Assembly: GCA_028293725.1 (NCBI GenBank)
Contig: JAQGOE010000006.1
Coordinates: 1 to 54,599, forward strand
Direction of reading: 5' to 3'
Source: Gammaproteobacteria bacterium
GTDB lineage: Bacteria; Pseudomonadota; Gammaproteobacteria; Steroidobacterales; Steroidobacteraceae
DNA: 54,599 nt
This document shows, piece after piece, positions 25,760 through 35,075 of this stretch. Under the pieces are notes generated by a model. That model worked only from the letters and a program-made list of their open reading frames with translations. It made no database searches and had not been told where the DNA came from. Position 1 is the first letter of the stretch. The number at the start of each line of letters is the position of its first letter. A program made the translations under genes and the position numbers.

Positions 25760-28096
25760 ATGCATTCATATCGCCGCACCCCGTCGCTCATCGCGCTCGT
25801 GGGTGCTGTTCTTGCCGCCCCGGTAGCAGCCCAGACGACAGTCGCCGCGGACAAACCGGCCGACGATTCCGGACTCGCCGAGATCGTCGTGACAGCGGAA
25901 AAGCGCTCTTCGACCATCCAGGACACCCCAATCAGCATGTCCGCGCTGTCGGGTGAACAGTTGCAACAGGAAGGGATCTCGGGAATCACCGGCGTAGTCC
26001 AGTCCGTTCCGGGACTCTCCATGCGTACGTCCGGCCCCGGACAGACGGAACTGGAGATGCGCGGGTTGTCATCGTCCGGCGGGTCGTCGCCGACGGTGGG
26101 CTTCTATCTCGACGACTATCCACTCACGGCTCCCGCCGCGGCGCTGGTCGGCAAGGTTGTCATCGACCCCGATCTCTACGACCTGAATCGTGTCGAAGTA
26201 CTGCGCGGGCCGCAGGGGACGTTGTACGGGTCCGGTTCCATGGGTGGCACGGTGAAGCTCGTCACCAATGAGCCGGTACTGAATCGGTTCGAGGGATCGG
26301 TGGACGCGTTCGGCTCGGGTACCAGCGGCGGCGGCTTCAACCGCGGCGGCAACCTGATGTTGAATGTTCCATTGCTCGCCGACACCTTCGCCATGCGCAT
26401 CGTGGCTACTGACAAATACCGGGACGGCTGGATCACGCGCTACGTGGAGCCAGATTTCCCGGTGCCGACGAATCCAGGGCCCTGCGGTCCCGGGTGGCCC
26501 GGATGTACTCGCGGCGACGTGACTGCCATAACACCCTCGCAATCCACGCCGCGCATAAACTGGGAGCGCCTGCAGGGCGGCCGTGTCGAATTTCTGGCGC
26601 AGCCCACCTCTGCACTGAGGATCGAGGCGACGGCGATCTACCAGAAAATCACCATGGGTGATTACGATGAATATGACCTGCCGCCGGGGATTACCGATGC
26701 CCGCTTCCAGTCGAACAACAACGGCGAGCCGATTTCCGACGAATTCAAGTTATACGGACTGACTGCGAGCTACGACCTGGGCTTCGCGCAGCTGACTTCC
26801 GCGAGCGCCTACTATTCCCGTACGGAGAGCCAGACGCAGGACACTTCGGAGCCGCTCTACAGTCTGCTCCCCTTGTACGGGGTGACGATCTCGCAGTTTT
26901 ATCCCAATGCCTTCAACGAAACCGATACGACGCGTCAATTCAGCGAGGAGCTGCGCGTCGCCTCGACCGGTACCGGCCCATTGCAATGGATCGCCGGTGC
27001 GTTCTTCAGTCACTTCCAATCCATTTTCGCGGAATACAACGCCTCGATACCCATCGTCGCCAACGCTCCGGGAGAACTCGCCGTCGATCCGCAGGGCATC
27101 CTCTATCAGGCTAATAATCCGTACCACATGAAGCAGTACGCGATCTTCGGCGAAGGGACCTACGCGTTCACCGAGAACTGGAAGCTGACTGCCGGAGCGC
27201 GCTGGTACAAATTCGACAGCCGCGCCGATGAGGAAACCGAAGGGTATCTCGCGACGTCCGGAAGTGCGACGCCCTTGCTCAATACTTTCGTGACGTCCAA
27301 CACCGGAGTGAACCCCAAGGTTACGGTGTCCTACGAACAGAACCATGATCTGACGATCTACGGGACCGCTTCGCGCGGATTCCGGCCCGGCGGCATCAAT
27401 CAGCAGATCCCGGACCCTCCGTGTACCCTCGCGACCGAGGCCTATGGGCCCGATAGCATCTGGAACTATGAGATCGGTGAGAAGGCCAAACTGCTGGACA
27501 ATCGGGTCGTCATCAACGCTGACGTTTATTACATCAGATGGTCACAGGTGCAGCAGTCGGTCAATCAGCCGTGCGGCTATCCGCTCACGCAGAACGCCGG
27601 CACCGCTGCCTCGTACGGACCGGAAGTGGAGATTACGGCCCTCCTGACACCGGAGCTGACACTGGCATTCAGTGGCACCTATACGCATGCGACGTTGACT
27701 TCGGTTAACACGACGCTGGAGCAGGCGAACACGGCGTTCACACCCGGCTTGGGGCTTCTCAACGTGCCGAAGTACACGGAAACGACCTCGCTGACGTACA
27801 TGAAGCCCATCAACGACAACCTGAAATTCTCGGCGCGTCTGAACAACTCCTACGTAGGCCAGGCCACGGATATCGACTTTACCTACGGGACCCTGCCTTC
27901 CTACAACCTCATCGGTCTGCGCTTCGGACTGCTCGGTGAGAAATTGTCGGGCTTCCTGTTCGCCGACAACTTGACCGATAAGCGCGCGCAGCTGGGCATC
28001 AACACGACGGGCTTCGCGTACACGATTCCGTCCCTGATCCGGGTAGCGACCAATCAGCCGCGTACGATCGGCGTCGATGTGAAGTACAAGTTTTAA
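25760..28096 (+). CDS. TonB-dependent outer-membrane receptor 2
   Basis: ATG 25760 follows the amidase stop by 16 bases; the frame is open upstream but that part is out of frame with the amidase. The 778-residue protein has a signal peptide ending AAPVAAQ, a TonB box (LAEIVVTAEKR), a plug domain (YLDDYPLT, NRVEVLRGPQGTLYGSGSMGG) and a barrel ending in Phe (GVDVKYKF). It has fewer cysteines than receptor 1, with pairs at CGPGWPGC. The operon partner suggests import of the amidase substrate or its products. It ends convergent with the MFS gene, sharing the last four bases. Confidence 0.93.
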   Translation: MHSYRRTPSLIALVGAVLAAPVAAQTTVAADKPADDSGLAEIVVTAEKRSSTIQDTPISMSALSGEQLQQEGISGITGVVQSVPGLSMRTSGPGQTELEMRGLSSSGGSSPTVGFYLDDYPLTAPAAALVGKVVIDPDLYDLNRVEVLRGPQGTLYGSGSMGGTVKLVTNEPVLNRFEGSVDAFGSGTSGGGFNRGGNLMLNVPLLADTFAMRIVATDKYRDGWITRYVEPDFPVPTNPGPCGPGWPGCTRGDVTAITPSQSTPRINWERLQGGRVEFLAQPTSALRIEATAIYQKITMGDYDEYDLPPGITDARFQSNNNGEPISDEFKLYGLTASYDLGFAQLTSASAYYSRTESQTQDTSEPLYSLLPLYGVTISQFYPNAFNETDTTRQFSEELRVASTGTGPLQWIAGAFFSHFQSIFAEYNASIPIVANAPGELAVDPQGILYQANNPYHMKQYAIFGEGTYAFTENWKLTAGARWYKFDSRADEETEGYLATSGSATPLLNTFVTSNTGVNPKVTVSYEQNHDLTIYGTASRGFRPGGINQQIPDPPCTLATEAYGPDSIWNYEIGEKAKLLDNRVVINADVYYIRWSQVQQSVNQPCGYPLTQNAGTAASYGPEVEITALLTPELTLAFSGTYTHATLTSVNTTLEQANTAFTPGLGLLNVPKYTETTSLTYMKPINDNLKFSARLNNSYVGQATDIDFTYGTLPSYNLIGLRFGLLGEKLSGFLFADNLTDKRAQLGINTTGFAYTIPSLIRVATNQPRTIGVDVKYKF

Positions 28097-29232
28097 ATCC
28101 TGGCGAGCAGCGGGAGAACGAGGAGCAGTGGAACGCAGGTGAGAAAGACGATCAGTCCCTGCGGAGTCCACCAGTCCATCGCCAGTCCTCCGAGGCCGGG
28201 TCCGACCAGGCCTCCGAGGCAATACACGACGACGAATACCGAATTCGCCGCCGCCAGGTCCTCTGTTGGATATGAATCGCCCAACAGGGCGATTCCCTGG
28301 GCGTAGAAGCCATACATGGTGCCGCCCCACAGGAGCAGCAGGGGCCACAGCAGCCAGGGAGTGCTCAAAGAAGAAGTCAGCAGCAGCGGGCCGATCACGC
28401 TGGTGCCGCCGCAGAAGGCCAGAACGCGCAGTCGCCCGAAACGATCGGCGAGGGCGCTGATGGGGAGTTGCAATAGAACATTGCCCACGAGGAAAACCGT
28501 CACCAGGGAGAGCGCCGCGGACTCGTCCAATCCGAGTCGCAGACCAAATACCGGCAGCAGCGAGATGTCCGTGGATTCCACCAGGCCGGCGGTCAGCGCG
28601 GCGAGCATTACTATGGGCGCCGCTCGTAACAACTGCCCAAGGGGCCGTTTCCGCACCGGGGTGCGCTCGACTCGCGATGAAGGACGGAAAAAAAGCAGCG
28701 GTAGTGCGGTCGAGGCCAGGCATAGGGCGCCTACGTAAAAGGGGCGGCTCCCGGTGCTACCGATGAACTGCAGTAACAGTGGCCCCGACATGACGCCAGC
28801 CGCGAAGACGGTCGTATAGATTCCCATCACGGTGCCGCGCGTCTGGTCTTCACTGAGCATGTTGAGCCAGACTTCGCTCGCGATCCAAGCCAGCCCTAGC
28901 GCACAGCCGGTCGCCAGCCGCAGAGCTATCCATCCTTGCAGTCCCGTCGTGAAGGGCATGATGAGCAGGGTTGCCACAGCGATTCCGATGCCCACCAGGA
29001 TTGCCAGTCGTGGGCCGAATCGCGCGATCAAACGCGGATAAAAAGGCGAGAGCGCAATAACCGCGATAGTTCCGACGCTGGTTACCGCGCCAATAGCAAA
29101 ACTCGACGCTCCATAGCGCGTTAAGACGAACGCCAGCAGTGGCGGCTGAAAGCCGAAGATCAGGCCGACGCCTAGAGTTGCCGAGAAGACGGCCCAGAGG
29201 CTAGCGGACTTCGATCGTAGCAATGTTGCCAT
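28093..29232 (-). CDS. MFS transporter (YcaD-like)
   Basis: The 379-residue protein has twelve hydrophobic segments. It carries SPFYPRLIARFGPRLAI at the loop 2-3 position and ALADRFGRLRV in the second half. The line GCALGLAWIASEVWLNML resembles the YcaD-like group of drug or metabolite exporters. The start lies five bases after the TAP-like hydrolase stop on the same strand, so the two are one transcript. It may export or import a product of that hydrolase (inference). Confidence 0.88.
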   Translation of the reverse strand: MATLLRSKSASLWAVFSATLGVGLIFGFQPPLLAFVLTRYGASSFAIGAVTSVGTIAVIALSPFYPRLIARFGPRLAILVGIGIAVATLLIMPFTTGLQGWIALRLATGCALGLAWIASEVWLNMLSEDQTRGTVMGIYTTVFAAGVMSGPLLLQFIGSTGSRPFYVGALCLASTALPLLFFRPSSRVERTPVRKRPLGQLLRAAPIVMLAALTAGLVESTDISLLPVFGLRLGLDESAALSLVTVFLVGNVLLQLPISALADRFGRLRVLAFCGGTSVIGPLLLTSSLSTPWLLWPLLLLWGGTMYGFYAQGIALLGDSYPTEDLAAANSVFVVVYCLGGLVGPGLGGLAMDWWTPQGLIVFLTCVPLLLVLPLLARI

Positions 29233-29237
29233 CTATC

Positions 29238-31238
29238 TCAAGGCGCAGGGGCATCGGCGATGATCTCCTTCCCACTTAGCTCGCCGCGCACGGTGGCAAC
29301 GCTACCGCTGACTCCCTCGGTCCATTGCAGATGTAGTTTTCCGCCCGCTCCGTGCGTGTCGCACAACTCCAGGTTGGCGTTGACGACGCCGCTGCGGCCG
29401 GACCAGTCGATCTCACCTGAGACGCACAAATCTTCGGTCCAACGCACCTTTCGAAGCCGGATGTGATAGCCCGTCGTCGCCGCTTCAACAACATACGAGC
29501 CGCCGCGCAGGCCTATTCCATCGCCCGCACCATTTGCACCGGCTCGCTCGATGACGTCCTCGGACGTCAGCAATGCGGCGGTGACCACGCGCAATTCGTA
29601 ATCGCCACCCGAATTTCCCGCCGCCGCGCGCGCAGGTTTCAGTTCCGCTACATGAACAGCGAATCGCGGTAGGAGTCGAATCGCGGGCACTGTTGTGGCA
29701 CAGCTTTCATCTCCCGTCTCCAGATTCTCCATGAAGCGCCGTACCAGGGTTGCTCCGCATTCACTGCGGGCGTGGGGCAACGCATTGACATGGAAGCTAT
29801 TGGAGATGATCACATGATGTGCATTCGGAAATCGGGCCGCCGCCCCCGTCCCGTCGGCTACGCTGGTCATGTTGTCCAACTCGCCGGAGATCACCAGTAC
29901 GGGGACGTCGGGATAAGGGCCGCTGCCGGAAACGAGCGGCAGCGACGCCGCTCCCGGAGGCGGAGCCGGCCAGTGCATACATTGGTCGATGAAAGCGTAG
30001 TCGAGCGGCATCCGCCTGTATTCGTCGATAGTAAACGGCGCGTAGGTGCCGGGAAATTGATCCTGGCGCTTGCGAATTTCGAGATCTCTAACCGGCAGTC
30101 GCTTCTGCGGCGTCAGGCCCATGTCCACAATCTGTGGAGGGTCCTGGCAGGATACAGCGGCTGCCAGCCCCGCACTGTACTGCAGCGGGGAATGGGTCGC
30201 ATCTCGCGAGTCCACACTGGAAAGGGTCTCTGCCATCAATCTGAGCAACGGCAACTGGTCGCCACCGTTGAAGGCACGCGCGGCTGCGTCCAACTCTCTG
30301 ACGGTTACGTAGGCAGGTGAGCTACCAAACATGACGATCGCCAATGAAGTGGCGTTGACGGCGAGGCGGATGGATCGCCCGTCACCATAACGGACTCTCG
30401 CGCTGAATGGCTTGGCGCGTAAGAGCGCCAGAGTAGGCGCGATATGCTCGAGCGAGCTGCCTGTAAGTGACTTGCAAGCCGGATCGCGCTCACAGGCCAG
30501 GTTGAATTTGGTACGCATTGCGGGCGCGTAGTGCGGATACCATGCATAGTCGGGGCCGTTCAGGGGATAGGCGCCGTCGAGCACCAGCGAGTGCAGCCGT
30601 TCCGGGTGACGCAGAGCAAAGACCTGGGCGAAGTAGGTTCCGTACGAATCGCCGTAAAGATCCACGTTTCGAATCGACAACGCGTCCAGCAAAGCGGCCA
30701 GGTCGTCCGTGGCCAACGTGGTGCTGTAGAGTGGTGCCGCAGATCCAAGCGACCGGCCGCAGGCACCGATGTTGGCTTCCGTGAGCGCTGGCGCGTTCTG
30801 GAGCTCTTTGCAGTCGACAGCTCCGGATCGTCCGGTGCCGCGATTGTCCATGATGACTACATCGTGGTTCGAGCGCAGCGGTTGCAGCATTGCCAGATAT
30901 TCGTCCCGCGACTCCGTGGCCGGAAAGCCGGGACCACCCTCGGTCGTAACAATGGCGCTGGCTACCGAAGTGCCGGCTGCGGTGTGCGGGAAATATTCGA
31001 AATAGATTGGGACGGTTCCGCGGACGGTGCCGGTAGGATCGAGAGGCCGCTCGAGGAGGCCGCACCAGGGCGCCGTCGTTTCGCAGCGATGGAGAGTCAG
31101 CTGGCCAACGCGTAACGTGGTTGCCACGGAGGGCTTCGCGCCGCTCGTCCGCACCACGGCCGGACCAGCCGCGCAGGCGCCGGCCGTGCAGGTGGTTATG
31201 CAGGCGAGCAGTAGGAGGATAGTTGATCGACGACGCAC
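29238..31238 (-). CDS. TAP-like alpha/beta hydrolase (S33-type), exported, with C-terminal extension
   Basis: The 666-residue protein starts with GTG and a signal peptide (MRRRSTILLLLACITTC...). The hydrolase part has VVIMDNRGTGRSG (about 130-142), the nucleophile elbow YGDSYGTY (Ser near 199), VLVISGELDNMTSV with the acid, and a His in SNSFHVNAL. This is the layout of tripeptidyl-aminopeptidase-like (TAP) hydrolases. The last 120-130 residues, after about 535, are a separate beta-rich domain (YELRVVTAALL...WTEDLCVSGEIDWSG...LHLQWTEGV) that I do not recognise. Substrates may be peptides or esters. Co-transcribed with the MFS gene downstream. Confidence 0.9.
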   Translation of the reverse strand: MRRRSTILLLLACITTCTAGACAAGPAVVRTSGAKPSVATTLRVGQLTLHRCETTAPWCGLLERPLDPTGTVRGTVPIYFEYFPHTAAGTSVASAIVTTEGGPGFPATESRDEYLAMLQPLRSNHDVVIMDNRGTGRSGAVDCKELQNAPALTEANIGACGRSLGSAAPLYSTTLATDDLAALLDALSIRNVDLYGDSYGTYFAQVFALRHPERLHSLVLDGAYPLNGPDYAWYPHYAPAMRTKFNLACERDPACKSLTGSSLEHIAPTLALLRAKPFSARVRYGDGRSIRLAVNATSLAIVMFGSSPAYVTVRELDAAARAFNGGDQLPLLRLMAETLSSVDSRDATHSPLQYSAGLAAAVSCQDPPQIVDMGLTPQKRLPVRDLEIRKRQDQFPGTYAPFTIDEYRRMPLDYAFIDQCMHWPAPPPGAASLPLVSGSGPYPDVPVLVISGELDNMTSVADGTGAAARFPNAHHVIISNSFHVNALPHARSECGATLVRRFMENLETGDESCATTVPAIRLLPRFAVHVAELKPARAAAGNSGGDYELRVVTAALLTSEDVIERAGANGAGDGIGLRGGSYVVEAATTGYHIRLRKVRWTEDLCVSGEIDWSGRSGVVNANLELCDTHGAGGKLHLQWTEGVSGSVATVRGELSGKEIIADAPAP

Positions 31239-31280
31239 GCGGTGCCCGCCCGTTGGTGATGTTGCGAGGATCCGTGTGTC

Positions 31281-31308
31281 TTGTTGTACGGTTGTATGAT
31301 AATAGAAT
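31281..31308 (+). promoter_or_regulatory. Candidate promoter of the phosphatase-superfamily gene
   Basis: TTGTTG (31281-31286) and TAGAAT (31303-31308) are 16 bases apart, in an AT-richer stretch of the 97-base divergent gap and 27 bases before the start codon. Confidence 0.3.
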
Positions 31309-31335
31309 CGGGGAAGTCAAGGGTGGTGGGAGCGT

Positions 31336-32475
31336 ATGTTACGTCGAACCGCGGCTCGAGTAGGTTGCGTCACCGTGCTGCTCGCGCTCGGGGCGCTTCG
31401 GCCGGTCATATCCGCGCCCACGGCGGCCCCGGCACTGAAAACCCGCAATGTCGTGCTCATCGTCAGCGACGGGCTTCGCTGGCAGGAGGTCTTCAGCGGC
31501 GCCGATCCGCTGCTGATGAACGAAAAGAATGGCGGGATCTGGGACAAGGAAGCGGATCTACGCCGTGAATTCTGGCGCGACGACCCCGCCGAGCGCCGTA
31601 AAGCGCTATTTCCCTTCCTGTGGTCGACCGTTGCAACGCGCGGCCAGATCTTCGGCAACCAGGCAAAAGGCAGCCTCGCCCGCGTGACGAACGGGGTGGC
31701 CTTCTCCTATCCCGGTTATAACGAGATGCTGACGGGTCATCCGGACCCGCGAATCGACTCGAACGAATTCGGTCCCAATCCCAATCTCAGTGTTTTCGAA
31801 TGGTTGAATGGCCAGACAGACTTGCGTGGGCAGGTGGGCGTCTATGCTACGTGGGATAACTTCAAGGACATATTCAACGTCCGGCGCAGCAATCTGCCCC
31901 TGCATGTCGGCTGGGATCTCCCCTACAAGGGCGCGCTCACGCCGCGGCAGGAGCTCATGAACCAGCTCTATCGCACGACGACCCGGGTTGACTTCGAAGA
32001 CGTCTTCGACTCGTTCATGGAGGTCCCGTTGCTCGACTCGCTGCATGACAGCCAGCCGCGCATTCTCTTTGTCGGCTGCGGTGAAACCGACAATTGGGCG
32101 CATTCCGGGCGCTACGACCTGGTCCTCCATAGCGCACACGCGTTCGACCGTTTCGTCGAGACGCTTTGGAACACCATGCAAGCCCTACCGGCCTATCGCG
32201 ATCAGACAACCTTCATTATCACGACGGATCACGGCAGAGGCAGCGGGCCGGTCGACTGGAAGGAGCACGGAGTCGAGCAGCATGGCTCGGAGAACATCTG
32301 GATCGCGGTGCTGGGACCGGATACGCAGCCGCTGGGTGAGCGCGTCCGGATCGCGCCGGTCACTCAGGCACAGATCGCGGCGACGATCGCCGCGCTGTTG
32401 GGTAAGGACTACCGGCGCGCGGTGCCCGTGGCCGCCGGCCCGATAGCCGATGTGTTGGCGGGCGGCGGGCGCTGA
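31336..32475 (+). CDS. Alkaline-phosphatase-superfamily enzyme, exported
   Basis: The 379-residue protein has a signal peptide (about 1-27, ending VISAPTA) and the core of the alkaline phosphatase/phosphodiesterase superfamily: VVLIVSDGLRW (first metal Asp, about residue 44), SYPGYNEMLTG (probable nucleophile region, about 117-127), GCGETDNWAHSGRYD (metal Asp and His) and TTDHGRGSG (Asp-His). It is not a classical PhoA. It might act on phosphodiesters, phosphonates or sulfate esters. It is divergent from the TAP-like hydrolase and convergent with TonB receptor 3. The substrate cannot be named. Confidence 0.85.
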   Translation: MLRRTAARVGCVTVLLALGALRPVISAPTAAPALKTRNVVLIVSDGLRWQEVFSGADPLLMNEKNGGIWDKEADLRREFWRDDPAERRKALFPFLWSTVATRGQIFGNQAKGSLARVTNGVAFSYPGYNEMLTGHPDPRIDSNEFGPNPNLSVFEWLNGQTDLRGQVGVYATWDNFKDIFNVRRSNLPLHVGWDLPYKGALTPRQELMNQLYRTTTRVDFEDVFDSFMEVPLLDSLHDSQPRILFVGCGETDNWAHSGRYDLVLHSAHAFDRFVETLWNTMQALPAYRDQTTFIITTDHGRGSGPVDWKEHGVEQHGSENIWIAVLGPDTQPLGERVRIAPVTQAQIAATIAALLGKDYRRAVPVAAGPIADVLAGGGR

Positions 32476-32506
32476 GCGAAGGTGGGCCGGCGCCGGTGCG
32501 CTACTT

Positions 32507-34933
32507 CTAGTTGGATTCCTTGCCGAAACGGTAGTTGAGGCGTAGACCGTAGACGCGCGGCTCGTTCACCGTCTGCCGCAGGTCGAAGTTTCCCGTGTTG
32601 GTGTAGAGGATCGCGTTCTTGTTGGTGAGGTTGGTGATATAGAACTCACCCAGCCAGTGCCCGGCCTCTGGGTTCAAGCCGAAGCGCAGGTTCAGGATCG
32701 AATAGCTCGGCTGCAGAATGCGCGGGAAACCGTTCGCTCCTGAAACGTGCAGGTCGTCCCACATGTCACCCTTGTGGGCCATGTCCAGTTGGGCGTATCC
32801 CCTGAGATCCTTGTTCAGCGGTTGGTCGTAACGGATATTCCAGCTATAGCTGAAGTAGGGGACGAACGGCAACCGTTCGCCCACATTCTGTTCGAAGGTC
32901 GAGTACGTGGTCCCGACCAGGTGAGAGTCGGTGTAGCTTCCGGCAGCCTGCACCGACCAGTTCTCGTTCAGCCTGAAGTCGAGATTCGATTCCACGCCAT
33001 AGATTCGGGCTTTGCCGACGTTGACATTGAAACTGCTCGGGGCGCAGATATCCACATCGTAGATGAGAGTCTGCAGGTCCTGCCAGTTCATCAGGTAGGC
33101 CGCTCCGTTCCAGAGCAGGCGGCCGTTCAGACTGGTCGACTTCCAACCGATCTCGAAGTTGTTGAGCGTGTCGGGCACGTACTTTTGCGGCACGCCGTTC
33201 GCGTAGCATGATGACGGGTAGCCGGAGTTGGAGCCGCCGTCGCGGAAACCCTGGGCAAAGTCGGCGTACACCATTACTTTGTCGGTGATCTTGTAGTTGA
33301 TGCCGGCCTTGCTGTTCACCTTGTTCGCCCCGCCTGGAGTGTACGACGGCGTGGTCGGAGAGTAGGCGAACTGGCCATAAGGGCTGTAGGAGGAGGATTT
33401 CGAGCTGAAGCGCACCACGCCCGCCTCGATGTTCAGTTTATTGGGGACGACGTCGAAGCTGATGTTCGCGAACTCGGTGGTCTGTAGATAGTCCGAGGTC
33501 GTCGTGTAGGAGTACCACTCTCCGGGCGGTAGCGACGACATGGAGTTGCCGTAATAGGCGAGGTACGACTGGAAAGCGGCGCCGTCGGGCTGCAGCCCCG
33601 GCATGAAGTACGTGCTGCCGGAGTGCTTGTCCTCGGTCCGCTCCCAATAGAATCCGGTGAGCCAGTGAAGGCGGCCGCCTTCCTTGGAGACGAGGCGCAC
33701 CTCCTCGGACCAGCGCTGCGGGTTGGTGTGGTACTCGAAGAATTGCGTGGGCACCTGGCAGTTGTCGAAGGTCGCGCTGGTGCCGTAATTCGGGTCGTTC
33801 TGACAGGTGAAGCCCTCCTGCGCGCCACCCTTGTAGTTCTCCATGTAATTCGAGTATTCATTCGTCTGGCGCGTCGGCAGCGACCAGTAAGTGCTCGCAA
33901 ACACCAGGTCGCCGATCCCGACATCGCCGTCCAGGTGGAAGTCGAGAATCTTGGCTTCGTTACGCCGCGACTCGGGGCCGAAGCGCGACACCGCATTCTG
34001 GCCGTAGTTCGCGAGATCCTCGTCCCAGGCGCCGAGCGTGCCCTGCCGTTGATAGGTGTAGGTGACCGTCGCACTCCAACCGTCGTTGATCACGCCCTTG
34101 AGGGCTATCCGGCCACCCTCGACGTGCTCGCGGTTGTAGTTGTTACGTGCCCAGTCGGCATTCGTCGAAACCGTGCCGTTGACCCAGTTGCGGGTCGTGA
34201 GCTCGTTATTGATGAAGCCGCCATGGGAATCACTGAAGGCGGACACACGCAGGGCGAGAATCCCATCGATCAACGGCGCATTGAGGAACGCCTCGTAGGT
34301 ATAGTTGCCCTGGCCGTTCTGGATCTTGCCGCCGTTGAAGTCGAGGCCGGCGCTGAAGGAATGTACGTCCGGCTTGTTGGTGATGTAACGGACCGCTCCC
34401 GCCATGGAACCGGCGCCGAAAGTCGTGCCCTGCGGGCCGTTCAGCACCTCGATCTGCTGAATATCGTAGAGATGCAGGTCGGGCTGTACACCGGATACGC
34501 TCATCGAGACGTCGTCGAGAAAAACTCCGGTGGCGGAGGTATTCGCGTAGTTCGGGTTGCTGCCGTCCGACACGCCTCGCATGACGAAAAGCTGCGAGCC
34601 CGGGCCCACGCTGATGAAGGAAATGGACGGCACCTTTTCCGCGTAGTCATCGAACCCTGTGATGCCGAGGTTTTTCAGGTCCTTTTCGGTCAGGACGTTG
34701 ACGCTCTCCGGAACATCCTGGAGGTTCTCCGAGCGTTTACGAGCCGTGACAATGACTTCGTCGAGGGCGCCGCCAGAGGGGGCATCCGAAGGCATGGCCG
34801 CCGCCATCACGCGGGGCGGAGAAACGGCGAGCGCCGCGGCGACGGCGAGACCTATCCTGGAGCACTTGCCCCGCAAGGGCGCGCCTGGTTTGAGCGAATT
34901 TGGGGCAACAGTATTCCGGCGCCGTGAAACCAT
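32507..34933 (-). CDS. TonB-dependent outer-membrane receptor 3
   Basis: I chose ATG 34933, which follows GGGGGAGG by seven bases and gives 808 residues; the frame is open to 34981. The signal region is long (about 45 residues, ending PPRVMAAAM). A TonB box (LDEVIVTARKR) precedes a plug (FLDDVSMS, IQQIEVLNGPQGTTFGAGSMAG) and a barrel. The protein ends RFGKESN, without the usual terminal Phe. Loop cysteines occur at CQNDPNYGTSATFDNC. A promoter-like pair lies upstream at 34999-35027. The TPR-sulfotransferase gene lies 142 bases upstream on the same strand. Confidence 0.92.
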   Translation of the reverse strand: MVSRRRNTVAPNSLKPGAPLRGKCSRIGLAVAAALAVSPPRVMAAAMPSDAPSGGALDEVIVTARKRSENLQDVPESVNVLTEKDLKNLGITGFDDYAEKVPSISFISVGPGSQLFVMRGVSDGSNPNYANTSATGVFLDDVSMSVSGVQPDLHLYDIQQIEVLNGPQGTTFGAGSMAGAVRYITNKPDVHSFSAGLDFNGGKIQNGQGNYTYEAFLNAPLIDGILALRVSAFSDSHGGFINNELTTRNWVNGTVSTNADWARNNYNREHVEGGRIALKGVINDGWSATVTYTYQRQGTLGAWDEDLANYGQNAVSRFGPESRRNEAKILDFHLDGDVGIGDLVFASTYWSLPTRQTNEYSNYMENYKGGAQEGFTCQNDPNYGTSATFDNCQVPTQFFEYHTNPQRWSEEVRLVSKEGGRLHWLTGFYWERTEDKHSGSTYFMPGLQPDGAAFQSYLAYYGNSMSSLPPGEWYSYTTTSDYLQTTEFANISFDVVPNKLNIEAGVVRFSSKSSSYSPYGQFAYSPTTPSYTPGGANKVNSKAGINYKITDKVMVYADFAQGFRDGGSNSGYPSSCYANGVPQKYVPDTLNNFEIGWKSTSLNGRLLWNGAAYLMNWQDLQTLIYDVDICAPSSFNVNVGKARIYGVESNLDFRLNENWSVQAAGSYTDSHLVGTTYSTFEQNVGERLPFVPYFSYSWNIRYDQPLNKDLRGYAQLDMAHKGDMWDDLHVSGANGFPRILQPSYSILNLRFGLNPEAGHWLGEFYITNLTNKNAILYTNTGNFDLRQTVNEPRVYGLRLNYRFGKESN

Positions 34934-34998
34934 CACAAACCTCCCCCGGACATTTAATTGTTTGCCGTGCCCAACCCCCAAACCCGGACACGTTGTTG

Positions 34999-35027
34999 AT
35001 CATCCTGTCCCGAGCAGGACTCGTCAA
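34999..35027 (-). promoter_or_regulatory. Candidate promoter with dyad for TonB receptor 3
   Basis: On the minus strand TTGACG (35027-35022) and GATGAT (35004-34999) are 17 bases apart. The spacer and the edge of the -10 hold a dyad, TCCTG-N7-CAGGA (35003-35019), which could be a repressor site. The start codon is about 65 bases downstream. Confidence 0.5.
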
Positions 35028-35075
35028 CGCCAAAACAGCCTCGGGGGGTATTTTTCTTCTTGGACGCTTGTATAA

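Noticed and set aside
32476..32506. GGCCGGCGCCGG palindrome between two converging genes, considered as a bidirectional terminator
   Set aside because: The stem is short and there is no T-run on either strand.
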